This document shows positions 34,036 to 43,959 of a DNA stretch of 64,000 bases, in pieces. The position numbers and the translations under genes were made by a program. Position 1 is the stretch's first letter. Each line of letters opens with the position of its first letter. This stretch comes from Nocardia ninae NBRC 108245 (GTDB lineage Bacteria > Actinomycetota > Actinomycetes > Mycobacteriales > Mycobacteriaceae): contig NZ_BJXA01000051.1 in the NCBI RefSeq assembly GCF_007990755.1, positions 1 to 64,000 of the forward strand, read 5' to 3'. Under the pieces are notes generated by a model. It was not told the origin of the DNA and ran no database searches. It worked only from the letters and a program-made list of their open reading frames with translations.

Positions 34036-34143
34036 CGCGTGCTAGCCACGGGCCGCCCTGAATGGTCACAGCGCCTCGTCGACGTCGTCTCTTGAACCCG
34101 CGTGCTAGCCACGGGCCGCCTCCATGATCGCCTCGTCGACGTC
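34036..34143. repeat. Imperfect tandem duplication of the gltB 3' end
   Basis: The 22-mer CGCGTGCTAGCCACGGGCCGCC occurs at 34036-34057 and again at 34099-34120, and the 15-mer CGCCTCGTCGACGTC at 34072-34086 and 34129-34143. The second copy encodes the end of gltB including its stop codon; the first copy lies in the gltB-gltD spacer. The middle of the unit differs (14 versus 8 bases). Confidence 0.9.
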
Positions 34144-37100
34144 CTTGCCCGCCTTCTCCGCCTCGGAGATGGCCAGCAGTACCTTCTTGTATTCGCGCGG
34201 CATCAGCTTCACGAAGTGGTTCACCTGCTGCGACCAGTCGCCCAGAATGCGTTCGGCGACAGCGGAACCCGTCTGATCGCGGTGCTGGGTGATGATGTCG
34301 CGCAGCCAGGTGAAGTCGTCACCGGAGAGCTGCTCGACGGCGTCGGCCTGCTCGGGGTTGAGCCTGGACTCGAAGGTGCCGTTCGGGTTGTAGACGAACG
34401 CGACACCGCCGGACATACCGGCGCCGAAGTTGCGCCCGGTCTCACCGAGGATGACCACCCGGCCACCGGTCATGTACTCCAGACCGTGGTCGCCGACGCC
34501 CTCGACCACCGCGAGAGCACCCGAGTTACGGACGGCGAAGCGCTCGCCGACCACACCGCGGATGAACGCCTTGCCGTTGGTGGCGCCGAACAGGATCACG
34601 TTGCCCGCGATGATGTTCTCCTCCGCCACGAACTCGGCGGGCGCGTTCAGCGACGGGCGCACCACGAGGTGACCGCCGGAAAGCCCCTTGCCGACATAGT
34701 CGTTCGCGTCACCCTGCACCCGCAGCGTGATGCCCGCGGGCACGAAGGCGCCGAAGCTGTTGCCCGCCGAGCCGGTGAAGGTGATGTCGATGGTGTCGTC
34801 GGGCAGGCCCGCGCCACCGTAGAGCTTGGTCACCTCGTGGCCGAGCATGGTGCCGACGGTGCGGTTCACGTTCGTGATCTTGGTTTCGAACTTCACCGCC
34901 TGACCCCGCTCGAGCGCGTCGCGGCTCTGCGTGATCAGCTGCTGATCCAGCGCCTTGTCCAGGCCGTGGTCCTGGGTCTTGGTGCAGCGCCGGTCCTGGT
35001 ACATGAACGCGGTCTCGACATTGTCGAGGATCGGCGACAGGTCCAGCTTGCTGGCCTTCCAGTGCTGCTTGGCCTTGGCGGTGTCGAGCAGGTCGACCCG
35101 GCCGATGGCCTCGTCCAGCGTGCGGAAGCCCAACTGCGCCAGCAGTTCCCGGACCTCTTCGGCGATGAACAGCATGAAGTTCTCGACGAATTCCGGCTTG
35201 CCGGTGAAGCGTTCGCGCAGCACCGGGTTCTGCGTCGCGACACCCACGGGGCAGGTGTCGAGGTGGCAGACCCGCATCATGATGCAGCCCGAGACCACCA
35301 AAGGCGCAGTGGCGAAACCGAATTCCTCGGCGCCGAGCAGCGCGGCGATCATCACGTCACGGCCGGTCTTCATCTGACCGTCCACCTGCACGACGATCCG
35401 ATCGCGAAGTCCGTTGAGCAGCAACGTCTGCTGGGTCTCGGCCAGGCCGAGCTCCCACGGACCGCCCGCGTGCTTGAGCGAAGTGAGCGGCGAGGCGCCG
35501 GTGCCGCCGTCGTGGCCGGAGATCAGCACCACGTCCGCGTGCGCCTTGGACACACCGGCCGCGACGGTGCCGACGCCGGGCTCGGCAACAAGTTTCACGT
35601 GAATCCGCGCCTGCGGGTTCGCGTTCTTCAGGTCGTGGATCAGCTGCGCCAGATCCTCGATCGAGTAGATGTCGTGGTGCGGCGGCGGCGAGATCAGGCC
35701 GACACCCGGCGTCGAGTGCCGCACCTCGGCGACCCACGGGTACACCTTGTGCGCCGGAAGTTGGCCGCCCTCACCGGGCTTCGCGCCCTGCGCCATCTTG
35801 ATCTGGATGTCGGTGCAGTTGGTCAGGTAGTGCGCGGTCACGCCGAAGCGGCCGGAGGCCACCTGCTTGATCGCGCTGCGCCGCCAGTCGCCGTTCTCCT
35901 CCGGCTCGAAGCGGGCCGGCGATTCGCCGCCCTCACCCGAGTTCGACCGGCCCCCGAGCCGGTTCATCGCGATGGCCAGGGTCTCGTGCGCCTCGGCGGA
36001 GATGGAGCCGTAGCTCATCGCGCCGGTGGAGAACCGCTTCACGATCTCCGACGCGGGCTCGACCTCGTCGATCGAGATCGACGCGCGCTCCTTCTTGAAC
36101 TTGAACAGGCCACGCAGCGAGGCCAGCCGCTCGGTCTGGTCGTCGACCATCTTGGTGTACTCCTTGAAGATGGAGTACTGACCGGTGCGGGTGGCGTGCT
36201 GCAGCTTGAACACGGTGTCCGGGTTGAACAGGTGGTACTCACCCTCGCGCCGCCACTGGTATTCGCCGCCCACCTCGAGCTCGCGGTGCGCGCGCTCGTT
36301 GCGGTTCTCCAGGAAGGCGAGCCGGTGCCGCTCGGCGACGTCGGCCGCGATGTCCTCGAGGCCGATGCCGTCCAGGTGCGAGCGCAGGCCGGTGAAGTAC
36401 TCGTCGGCCAGGTCCTGGGACAGGCCGATCACCTGGAACAGCTGCGCGCCGGTGTAGGAGGCCAGCGTCGAGATGCCCATCTTGGACATCACCTTCAGCA
36501 CGCCCTTGCTGGCGGCCTTGTTGTAGTTGGCGACCGCCTTGCGGAAGTCCGCGGCGTGATCGCCGGTGCTGCCGGGCATTTCGAGCGCGCCGCGCTCGAG
36601 CATGTCCTCGATGGTCTCGAAGGCCATGTACGGGTTGATCGCGGCCGCGCCGAAGCCGACCAGCATCGCCATGTGGTGCACCTCGCGGGCGTCACCGGCC
36701 TCGACGACGAGACCGACCATGGTGCGGGTGCGTTCGCGCACCAGGTGGTGGTGCACCGAGGCGGTCAGCAGCAGCGACGGGATCGGCGCCAGCTTCTCGT
36801 TGGACTCGCGGTCGGAGAGCACGACGATCCGGGCGCCGCCGTCGATGGCGGCCGACACCTGGGTGTTGATCGCCTTGAGCGCCTTGCGCAGGCCCTTGCC
36901 GCCCTTGGCCACCGGGTACAGGCCGCGCACGATCACCGAACGCAGCTCGGGCTGGGAGCCGTCGTCGTTGATGTGCACCAGCTTGGCCAGCTGGTCGTTG
37001 TCGATGATCGGCGATTCGATCGCGATCTGCTTGCACGACTCCGGGCCGGGGTGCATCAGATCGGCCTCCGGGCCGATCGCCCGGCGCAGGCTGGTCACCA

Positions 37101-38754
37101 CCTCTTCGCGGATCGCGTCCAGCGGCGGGTTGGTGACCTGCGCGAACAGCTGGGAGAAGTAGTCGAACAGCAGCCGGGGCCGCGACGACAGCACCGCGAT
37201 CGGGGTGTCGGTGCCCATCGAGCCGAGCGCCTCGCCGCCGGTCTTGGCCATCGGCGAGATCAGCAGGTTCAGTTCTTCGTTGGTGTATCCGAAGATCTGC
37301 TGGCGGATCAGCACCCGGTCGTGCGACATGTGCACGTGCGGGCGGTCGGGCAGGTCCTCGAGCTTGGTCACACCCGCGTCCAGCCATTCCTGGTACGGGT
37401 GCTCGGCCGCAAGGTCGGTCTTCAGCTCGTCGTCGCCGACGATGCGGCCCAGCGAGGTATCGACCAGGAACATGCGGCCGGGTTGTAGTCGGACCTTGCG
37501 GACCACCTTGGACGGGTCGATGTCGAGCACGCCGACCTCCGACGCCATCACCACGAGGCCGTCGTCGGTGATCCAGATGCGGCTGGGGCGCAGGCCGTTA
37601 CGGTCGAGCACGGCGCCGACCACGGTGCCGTCGGAGAAGCACACCGACGCCGGGCCGTCCCACGGCTCCATCAGCATCGAGTGGTACTCGTAGAACGCGC
37701 GGCGGCGCTGATCCATGGTCTCGTTGCGTTCCCACGCCTCGGGGATCATCATCAGCACCGCGTGCGGCAGGCTGCGGCCGCCGAGGTGCAGCAGTTCCAG
37801 GACCTCGTCGAAGCGCGCGGTATCGCTCGCCCCCGGGGTACAGACCGGGAAGATCTTCTCCAGCCGGTTGTTGCCCGCCGAGTCGGTACCGAAGATGTCC
37901 GAACGCAGCAGCGCCTCGCGCGCCCGCATCCAGTTCTCGTTGCCGGTGACGGTGTTGATCTCGCCGTTGTGCGCGACGCGGCGGAACGGGTGCGCCAGCG
38001 GCCAGGACGGGAAGGTGTTGGTGGAGAAGCGCGAGTGCACGATGCCGAGGGCGGACTCCACCCGGCCGTCCTGCAGGTCCAGGTAGAACGCGCGCAGCTG
38101 CGGCGTGGTGAACATGCCCTTGTAGACGAAGGTCTGGCCGGACAGGCTCGGGAAGTACACCGACTCCTTGCCGACCGAGCCCTCGCCGGGGCCCGACTTG
38201 CCGAGCTCGTGCTCGACCCGCTTACGGACGACGTAGGCACGGCGTTCCAGGTCCATCCCGGACAGCTGCTCGGCCGCACCCCGCGGGGAGCCGATGAAGA
38301 TCTGCCGGAACGTCGGCATGGCGTCGCGGGCCAGCGCGCCGAGCGACGACTCGTCGATCGGCACCTCGCGCCAGCCGAGAACCTCGAGGCCCTCTTCCTT
38401 GACGATCTTCTCCACGCCGTAGGCGGCACGCGCGGCCTCGCGCCTGGCCTGCGGCAGGAAGGCGATACCGGTGGCGTAGGAGCCCTCCGGCGGCAACTCG
38501 AAGTCCACGATGGCGCGGAAGAACCGGTCCGGGACCTGGATCAGGATGCCCGCGCCGTCACCACTGTTGGGTTCGGCGCCTGCGGCACCACGGTGCTCCA
38601 GGTTCAACAGAGCCGTAATAGCCTTGTCGACGATGTCGCGGCTGCGGCGGCCGTGCATGTCGACGACGAACGCGACACCGCAGGCGTCGTGCTCGTTCGC
38701 CGGGTCGTAGAGCCCGACGAGTCCAGGTGACCTGTGGCCAGGAAGTTGCATCAT
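34105..38754 (-). CDS. gltB: Glutamate synthase large subunit
   Basis: A 1549-residue GltB. A propeptide of 24 residues precedes the catalytic Cys25 (HDACGVAF) of the class II amidotransferase domain, followed by the central domain, the FMN-binding synthase domain, the 3Fe-4S cysteines in [15 protein letters not shown] and a C-terminal beta-helix (GXXGXXXG repeats such as [17 protein letters not shown]). Ammonia from glutamine is channelled to 2-oxoglutarate. The ATG ATG start at 38754 has an AGAGG site. Ortholog of Rv3859c; cotranscribed with gltD. Slightly longer at the N-terminus than the mycobacterial protein. Confidence 0.95.
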   Translation of the reverse strand: MMQLPGHRSPGLVGLYDPANEHDACGVAFVVDMHGRRSRDIVDKAITALLNLEHRGAAGAEPNSGDGAGILIQVPDRFFRAIVDFELPPEGSYATGIAFLPQARREAARAAYGVEKIVKEEGLEVLGWREVPIDESSLGALARDAMPTFRQIFIGSPRGAAEQLSGMDLERRAYVVRKRVEHELGKSGPGEGSVGKESVYFPSLSGQTFVYKGMFTTPQLRAFYLDLQDGRVESALGIVHSRFSTNTFPSWPLAHPFRRVAHNGEINTVTGNENWMRAREALLRSDIFGTDSAGNNRLEKIFPVCTPGASDTARFDEVLELLHLGGRSLPHAVLMMIPEAWERNETMDQRRRAFYEYHSMLMEPWDGPASVCFSDGTVVGAVLDRNGLRPSRIWITDDGLVVMASEVGVLDIDPSKVVRKVRLQPGRMFLVDTSLGRIVGDDELKTDLAAEHPYQEWLDAGVTKLEDLPDRPHVHMSHDRVLIRQQIFGYTNEELNLLISPMAKTGGEALGSMGTDTPIAVLSSRPRLLFDYFSQLFAQVTNPPLDAIREEVVTSLRRAIGPEADLMHPGPESCKQIAIESPIIDNDQLAKLVHINDDGSQPELRSVIVRGLYPVAKGGKGLRKALKAINTQVSAAIDGGARIVVLSDRESNEKLAPIPSLLLTASVHHHLVRERTRTMVGLVVEAGDAREVHHMAMLVGFGAAAINPYMAFETIEDMLERGALEMPGSTGDHAADFRKAVANYNKAASKGVLKVMSKMGISTLASYTGAQLFQVIGLSQDLADEYFTGLRSHLDGIGLEDIAADVAERHRLAFLENRNERAHRELEVGGEYQWRREGEYHLFNPDTVFKLQHATRTGQYSIFKEYTKMVDDQTERLASLRGLFKFKKERASISIDEVEPASEIVKRFSTGAMSYGSISAEAHETLAIAMNRLGGRSNSGEGGESPARFEPEENGDWRRSAIKQVASGRFGVTAHYLTNCTDIQIKMAQGAKPGEGGQLPAHKVYPWVAEVRHSTPGVGLISPPPHHDIYSIEDLAQLIHDLKNANPQARIHVKLVAEPGVGTVAAGVSKAHADVVLISGHDGGTGASPLTSLKHAGGPWELGLAETQQTLLLNGLRDRIVVQVDGQMKTGRDVMIAALLGAEEFGFATAPLVVSGCIMMRVCHLDTCPVGVATQNPVLRERFTGKPEFVENFMLFIAEEVRELLAQLGFRTLDEAIGRVDLLDTAKAKQHWKASKLDLSPILDNVETAFMYQDRRCTKTQDHGLDKALDQQLITQSRDALERGQAVKFETKITNVNRTVGTMLGHEVTKLYGGAGLPDDTIDITFTGSAGNSFGAFVPAGITLRVQGDANDYVGKGLSGGHLVVRPSLNAPAEFVAEENIIAGNVILFGATNGKAFIRGVVGERFAVRNSGALAVVEGVGDHGLEYMTGGRVVILGETGRNFGAGMSGGVAFVYNPNGTFESRLNPEQADAVEQLSGDDFTWLRDIITQHRDQTGSAVAERILGDWSQQVNHFVKLMPREYKKVLLAISEAEKAGKDVDEAIMEAARG

Positions 38755-39628
38755 GCCTCTGCCTTCAAGAAGGGCGTTCGACGAAAAAGAATTAGGCCAT
38801 TTCGTCTGAATGCCTCCGTACAAGACTGCGCCCGTACGTTCCGAAACCAGCCGCGCTGATGGTCTTCGGCGTGCAGTCACGTCTCCAGTTGTTCACCCGC
38901 TTCAGTGACGTAGTGGGTGCTCGTCGGTAACAGATCCCTAACGAGATCCTTACCTCCGTGCGGGTTCTCGCCAGCTACGCTGAGCACCGGTCCAGGAGCT
39001 GCCCGAGCGGGCGAGGGTGCCGAGCATTCTGTGTTCGGCGTAAGAGCAAACGATAAGTCAGGTCCGGGGCCCAACCAACTAAGGTTGCACTAATAACCGG
39101 GTCTAGCTGGGCTTCTTCATTCGGTCCTCCACGTGTGCGCGTCGTCCAGTGTAAAGCAGCGGGTACCGCTGGATCGACCCTGCGGCACCCTCGGCCAGCC
39201 GCTCGACGCCGGCGCGCGAGAGCGGCCCCAACCCTCGCAAATCGGTCAGAAGAACGCTCTCACCTGCATCGAAGATGATTTCCCTCGCTCAGCATCCGGC
39301 AAACCCCTCGGCGGCGGCTAACTCGGAAGCGGGCTGGATGAGATATTTCCGACAGGGTCCTGACGAGCCCGAGATGTGATCCGACCGTCCGGACTGTTTT
39401 GTTTGCTGTGGCCTTCAGCACATTTTCAGCTAACCAACTGGAGTGGCGTTCGACACATTTTCGTGGCCGAAACCTATACGCCGTCAGGGGGTAATGGCTG
39501 TGATTAATTGCGGGCCCGAACGCTTTTCGCCGAATATTCGCCGAACGCGCGGACTCACCGCCTGAAGTCGGTGCTTAAAAAGGGGTTAAGCGGGGTATGA
39601 AGCGGGTTCCGTGGGGAGCGCGCAGCGT
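38755..39628. other. Long intergenic region upstream of gltB
   Basis: 874 bases between the gltB start and the convergent-side end of the chorismate mutase gene. It must hold the gltB promoter. A TAAGGTTGCACTAATAA stretch (39080-39096) partly resembles an iron box and shares AAGGTTGCACT with the bfrB leader. No gene was recognised; short open frames lack ribosome binding sites and codon bias. Confidence 0.5.
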
Positions 39629-40216
39629 TCAACGCGGCGCGCACAACGCGGCTGCGGCACGCACCAGCGCGGCCTGATGCAAGGCGTCGGTATTTCCGGC
39701 GCCGAATACGTCGAAGACGCTGTAGGCCAATCTTTCCGCGCAGTCCGGCGCGGTCAGCTCGGCCCGCCGGGCGGCCAACTGGTCGACGATCTCGATGTTC
39801 ACCCGGTCGATCACCGGGCGCACCGCCGCTAGATCGGGTGCCGAACCGGGTGCCGCGGCCGGGTCGAAGCGCCAGCGAGTGATCAGGCCGCGCTGCACGA
39901 TCTTGTTGGACTCGATCTGGCCGGAGAACACCTGCCGCACCCAGGGTTCGGGCAGGTCGCGCCCGGCGCCCAGCTTTGCCATCGCGTCGTAGACCACGGC
40001 TTCCCTGGCCGGATCATCGATGGTGGGTTCGGTGCCGGACTCGGCGGCGGCCACCCACTTCGCCGCGGCCACCGCGTCACCGGTGTCGAGGCGCTCGAGC
40101 ACCAGGGCTACCAGGCGATCCAGCGACTCGGCGCGACCGTCGCCCGGCTCGGCCGCCGCGCTAACCGGCGACATGATCAGTGCCGCCGACACGATCATCA
40201 GCATGACAAGGCGCAT
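39629..40216 (-). CDS. Secreted chorismate mutase (AroQ gamma type)
   Basis: A 195-residue exported protein with a signal peptide ending SAAA. The mature helical part matches M. tuberculosis secreted chorismate mutase Rv1885c: RLVALVLERLDTGDAVAAAKW, QVFSGQIESNKIVQRGL..RW, ..VIDRVNIEIVDQL and a final Cys pair (C in TAPDCAERL and in AALCAPR). It converts chorismate to prephenate outside the cytoplasm; the physiological reason is unknown. Not linked to aromatic amino acid genes. Divergent from the DUF4407 gene over a 266-base gap with no other feature noted. Confidence 0.88.
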   Translation of the reverse strand: MRLVMLMIVSAALIMSPVSAAAEPGDGRAESLDRLVALVLERLDTGDAVAAAKWVAAAESGTEPTIDDPAREAVVYDAMAKLGAGRDLPEPWVRQVFSGQIESNKIVQRGLITRWRFDPAAAPGSAPDLAAVRPVIDRVNIEIVDQLAARRAELTAPDCAERLAYSVFDVFGAGNTDALHQAALVRAAAALCAPR

Positions 40217-40482
40217 AACCCGACCTCCTGAACTGGCTCGCGCGGAAACCGATCATCGAGCCAGGGTAAGCGAACGGACCCGCGCGCTCGGTCCCGAAAC
40301 CGGCCCCGCGCGATGGCCGTCGGCACCCGTACCCGCACCACATCGGCGGTTTTGTGAGCCTGACCACATACCTCCGCCGCCACTCGGTGTGTCGGGTTCG
40401 GTCCTGTCACGCTGTGACCACGAAACCGTGACGGTTTCATCGAGCCCTGAAATCGACTGGGACCAAGAGGATGTGAGCTCCC

Positions 40483-42186
40483 ATGACCGTCATCGGCTTG
40501 TTCACCTGGCTCGGCGGGGGTCAGACCGGTGAAATCGCCTACCGCCACGAGCGCACCGGCTATGCCGTCACCGGTGCGGCGGTGCTGTTGTTCACGGTGG
40601 TGTCCGGCCTGGTCACCGCACTCGCGCTGGCCTCGACCGGTACCTGGGCACTGCTCGCGGTGATTCCGGTGGCCCTGCTGGTCGCGGTGCTCGCGGGCGC
40701 GATCGCTCGCGCGGTAGCGACCGCACGGCCGAGCGGCGAGCCCGACCGGCTCGGCTTGCTCGCCCGCATCGCCGTTGCCGTGCTGGCCGGCGGATTGCTC
40801 GCCGAGCTTGCCGCGATCGTCGTCTTCGGCGGCAGCGTCGACCGGACCCTCGATGAACGAGCGCAACGTTCCGTCGCCTCCGCGCCGCGGGTCGTCGCCG
40901 CGACGGCCGAACTCGACAAGGCGCGCGCCGACCGGACCGCGCTGGATCAGTCGATCACCAAGGCACAGGCCGATCTCGACCGCTCGCTGGTGATCGCCCG
41001 CTGCGAGTTCAACCCGACCCCCGACTGCCCGCAGACGCGGATCACCAACGTGCCGGGACGCGGACCGGAAGCCCAGACCGCCAACGACATGCTCGACGAC
41101 GCCCGCAGACAACTGGCCGCGGCGCAGGGCCGGGCCGACGCGCTGGACCAGCGGATCGCCGACGACGAAAAGGCCGTGGCCGCAGCCGAATCGGCCGCCT
41201 TCGCCGACGCCGACCGCGGCCTCGGTGCGCGCTGGCTGGCGATGAACGACTACACCACCCACCACGCGGGCGCGCTGCCGCTGCGCATCCTGACCATCAT
41301 CGCTGTCGTCGCGCTGGCGCTGCTGCCGCTGGTGCTGCGCTGGTGGCGCGGCCAGACCTCGTTCGACCGGCGGGTCGCCTACCTCGATGTACAGGCGCGC
41401 GCCGAGGCCGAAGCCGACACGGCCATCGCCCTGAAACAGGCCCAGGTGCGCGCCGAGGCCGAAGCACTGCGCGCCGAACAACAACTCACCGCGGCCCGCC
41501 TCGCCGCCGAGGCGGACACCGCCATCGACCGGGAGCGCCAGCGCACCAGGATCGTCGCGGCCATCGGCGGCCTGGAGATCGGTATCGCCGAACCGCCGCG
41601 CCGCCCCGCACTACCAGCCGCACCGGCTGACGACCGAAAGGACAGCTCCGTGTCTGAAGGATTCGCGCCGTCGAACCTGCCCGCCCCCGTCACCGCGCGG
41701 GAGCTCACCCCTGGCACCGGGGCGCCGACGCCCAAGTCCGGTGGCGGCCTGGAACTCCCACTGATCGGCACGGTGCCGTTCACCGACACCGCGGCCCGGT
41801 TGATCCGCCCGCTGGTGCCGTCGTTCGTGGCCAACGCGATCGACAACGCCACGCATCCGCTGCGCACGGCCCGCCAGGCGTTCGAAGAGGTCGAGGAGAT
41901 CACCTTCACCCTGCGCCGCACCCGCAAGGTCACCGTCGATACCCAGGACTCGCACGCGCCGACCGGTTATCAGCTCGCGCCGGGCTCGCCCGAGGCACTG
42001 CATGCCCAGCGCGTCGCGGCCACCGTGGTCGACGCCGACTACGGACAGCAGGATCCGCGCTACTCGGCACTGCCGGACGGTGCGCAGCCGTACGGCCTTC
42101 CGGCCGGGCGGCAAAACGAGCTCAGCGGCCACCGGAACCCCGAACTGCCGGGGCATGGCCGCCGCGAACTGCCCCGCGGCAACTGA
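40483..42186 (+). CDS. DUF4407 coiled-coil membrane protein
   Basis: A 567-residue protein: two membrane helices in residues 25-75, one near 100-118, a loop region with a Cys pair (CEFNPTPDC) and coiled coil (ADRTALDQSITKAQADL and later heptads), a fourth helix near 268-288, a long Ala/Glu-rich cytoplasmic coiled coil, and a Pro- and Gly-rich C-terminal region with Tyr/Gln repeats (YGLPAGRQ). DUF4407 proteins are envelope-associated and of unknown function. It precedes an adenylate cyclase gene, 89 bases away, but no link is established. Confidence 0.7.
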   Translation: MTVIGLFTWLGGGQTGEIAYRHERTGYAVTGAAVLLFTVVSGLVTALALASTGTWALLAVIPVALLVAVLAGAIARAVATARPSGEPDRLGLLARIAVAVLAGGLLAELAAIVVFGGSVDRTLDERAQRSVASAPRVVAATAELDKARADRTALDQSITKAQADLDRSLVIARCEFNPTPDCPQTRITNVPGRGPEAQTANDMLDDARRQLAAAQGRADALDQRIADDEKAVAAAESAAFADADRGLGARWLAMNDYTTHHAGALPLRILTIIAVVALALLPLVLRWWRGQTSFDRRVAYLDVQARAEAEADTAIALKQAQVRAEAEALRAEQQLTAARLAAEADTAIDRERQRTRIVAAIGGLEIGIAEPPRRPALPAAPADDRKDSSVSEGFAPSNLPAPVTARELTPGTGAPTPKSGGGLELPLIGTVPFTDTAARLIRPLVPSFVANAIDNATHPLRTARQAFEEVEEITFTLRRTRKVTVDTQDSHAPTGYQLAPGSPEALHAQRVAATVVDADYGQQDPRYSALPDGAQPYGLPAGRQNELSGHRNPELPGHGRRELPRGN

Positions 42187-42275
42187 CCGTCTACCGCGCG
42201 CTGGTCGAGGCGCTCGGCCGGTCCTGGACCACTGGTCCGGCTCTTCGCGGGTCCTCCGGCCTAGGCTTTGGTCCC

Positions 42276-43874
42276 ATGGCCCACAGTGACGTCTCGACAG
42301 CCGCGTTCGGGTCGCGGCTGCTCGGACCGGTGGACGAGTCCTCGGGGATGCGGCGGATCCGGGTTCAGCTGCTGCTGACCGTGCCGCTGGTGGCCGCGAA
42401 CCTGGCCGGAATGGCCGTCACCTTCGCGCTGATCGGGTTCGTGCTGCCGGGGCCGACGGTGTTCACCCGGGAACTGCTGCTGCTCGATGTGATCGCGACG
42501 CCGCTGTACGCGGCGCTGGCCTTGCTGGTCGGCATGTGGTGGGGCACCGTGCGCGGTCTGCGCACCCTGCGCTGGGCGATCCAGCCGGACCAGGTGCCCA
42601 CCGAGGCGGAGCAGATCGCCGCGTCCAGGGTGCCCCGGCATCTGGTGCTGCAACAGGCCCTGCTGTGGTCGGGTGCGGCCGCCGTACTGACCCCGCTGTA
42701 CGCAATGGTGGAGCCCGCGCTTATTCCCAAGATCCTGATCGGCATCGCATTCAGCGCCATCGTGGTCTGCGCCAACGGTTACCTGATCGCCGAGTTCGCA
42801 CTGCGGGCAGTGACCGCCCGCGTCCTGGACGCGGCGCCGTTGCGGCGGCGGCGCGGCATGGGTGTGTTCTCCCGCTCGATGGTGGCTTGGATGCTGGGCG
42901 CCGGTGTGCCGGTGACCCTGTCGATGATCGTGGCGGGATGGGCACTGGTCGACTCGTCGGTCAGCACGGCCCGGCTCGCGGTCTGTGTGCTCTCGCTCGG
43001 CTGCGCGACGCTGGTGTTCGGCCTGTTGCTGATGATGCAGACCGTGTCCACGATCATCGCGCCGATCCGCGGGGTGCGCCGCGCGCTGCGTCAGGTCGAG
43101 GACGGTGACCTGCGGGTGGCCATCACCGTGTACGACGGCACCGAATTGGGTGAGCTGCAAAGCGGTTTCAACCACATGGTGGAGGGACTGCGCGAGCGCG
43201 AGCAGATCAGGGACCTGTTCGGCAGGCATGTCGGCCGCGACGTCGCCGACGCGGCGCTCGCCGGTAATCCGACGCTCGGCGGCGTGGAGACCGAGGCGGC
43301 GGCGCTGTTCATCGACATCGTCGGCTCCACCACGATGGCCGCGACGGTGCCCGCACCCGAGATGGTCGCCATCCTCAACCGTTTCTTCGACATCGTGGTC
43401 GACGAGGTGGAGGCGCACGGCGGGCTGCTCAACAAGTTCGAGGGCGACGCCGCCCTGGCCGTATTCGGCACGCCCGCCGCCCTTTCCGACGCCTCGGGCG
43501 CGGCGCTGGCCTGCGCCCGCGCCATCCGGCAGCGCCTCGACCTGACCGCCGACGACTTCATCGCCGCCATCGGTGTCGCCGCAGGCCGGGTGGTCGCGGG
43601 CAACGTCGGTGCTCGGCAGCGCTACGAGTTCACCGTCATCGGCGACGCGGTCAACGAGGCGGCGCGGCTGTGCGAACTCGCCAAGCACGACGACCTACTG
43701 CTCACCTCCGCGAACACCGTCAACAGCGCCGACGACACCGAGGCGGCGCATTGGCAGCTCGGCGAGTCCGTCACCCTGCGCGGTCGCCTCACCCCGACCC
43801 GACTCGGTCGCCCGCGTAATTCCGGGCAACCGGCTGATCGCGGTCTGCACCCGAGCGAGCAGCGAACCGAATGA
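42276..43874 (+). CDS. Class III adenylate cyclase with HAMP domain
   Basis: A 532-residue membrane-bound cyclase. Around six hydrophobic segments in residues 25-245 are followed by a HAMP linker (VRRALRQVEDGDLRVAITVYDGTELGELQSGFNHM) and a class III catalytic domain: FIDIVGS (metal Asp), LNKFEGDAALAVFG (adenine-specifying Lys and second metal Asp), and VIGDAVNEAARL (transition-state Asn-Arg). All catalytic residues are present. It resembles the M. tuberculosis Rv1318c/Rv1319c/Rv1320c/Rv3645 group and probably makes cAMP in response to a membrane signal. Single gene ending at a strong terminator. Confidence 0.92.
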   Translation: MAHSDVSTAAFGSRLLGPVDESSGMRRIRVQLLLTVPLVAANLAGMAVTFALIGFVLPGPTVFTRELLLLDVIATPLYAALALLVGMWWGTVRGLRTLRWAIQPDQVPTEAEQIAASRVPRHLVLQQALLWSGAAAVLTPLYAMVEPALIPKILIGIAFSAIVVCANGYLIAEFALRAVTARVLDAAPLRRRRGMGVFSRSMVAWMLGAGVPVTLSMIVAGWALVDSSVSTARLAVCVLSLGCATLVFGLLLMMQTVSTIIAPIRGVRRALRQVEDGDLRVAITVYDGTELGELQSGFNHMVEGLREREQIRDLFGRHVGRDVADAALAGNPTLGGVETEAAALFIDIVGSTTMAATVPAPEMVAILNRFFDIVVDEVEAHGGLLNKFEGDAALAVFGTPAALSDASGAALACARAIRQRLDLTADDFIAAIGVAAGRVVAGNVGARQRYEFTVIGDAVNEAARLCELAKHDDLLLTSANTVNSADDTEAAHWQLGESVTLRGRLTPTRLGRPRNSGQPADRGLHPSEQRTE

Positions 43875-43910
43875 CGGCTGCAGCCGAATAGTGGGCGCAC
43901 CTCTATATAG

Positions 43911-43950
43911 CTTCGCGCCCGCTCCGGGGGAATCCAGAGCGGGCGCGAAG
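43911..43950. terminator. Terminator between convergent genes
   Basis: CTTCGCGCCCGCTC pairs with GAGCGGGCGCGAAG across 12 bases, 36 bases after the cyclase stop and 9 bases from the end of the convergent MFS gene. Confidence 0.8.
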
Positions 43951-43959
43951 AGTCGGCTT

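Noticed and set aside
34102-37488. Very long plus-strand open frame opposite gltB
   Set aside because: Antisense shadow of gltB with His/Arg/Val-rich composition; gltB is unmistakable.
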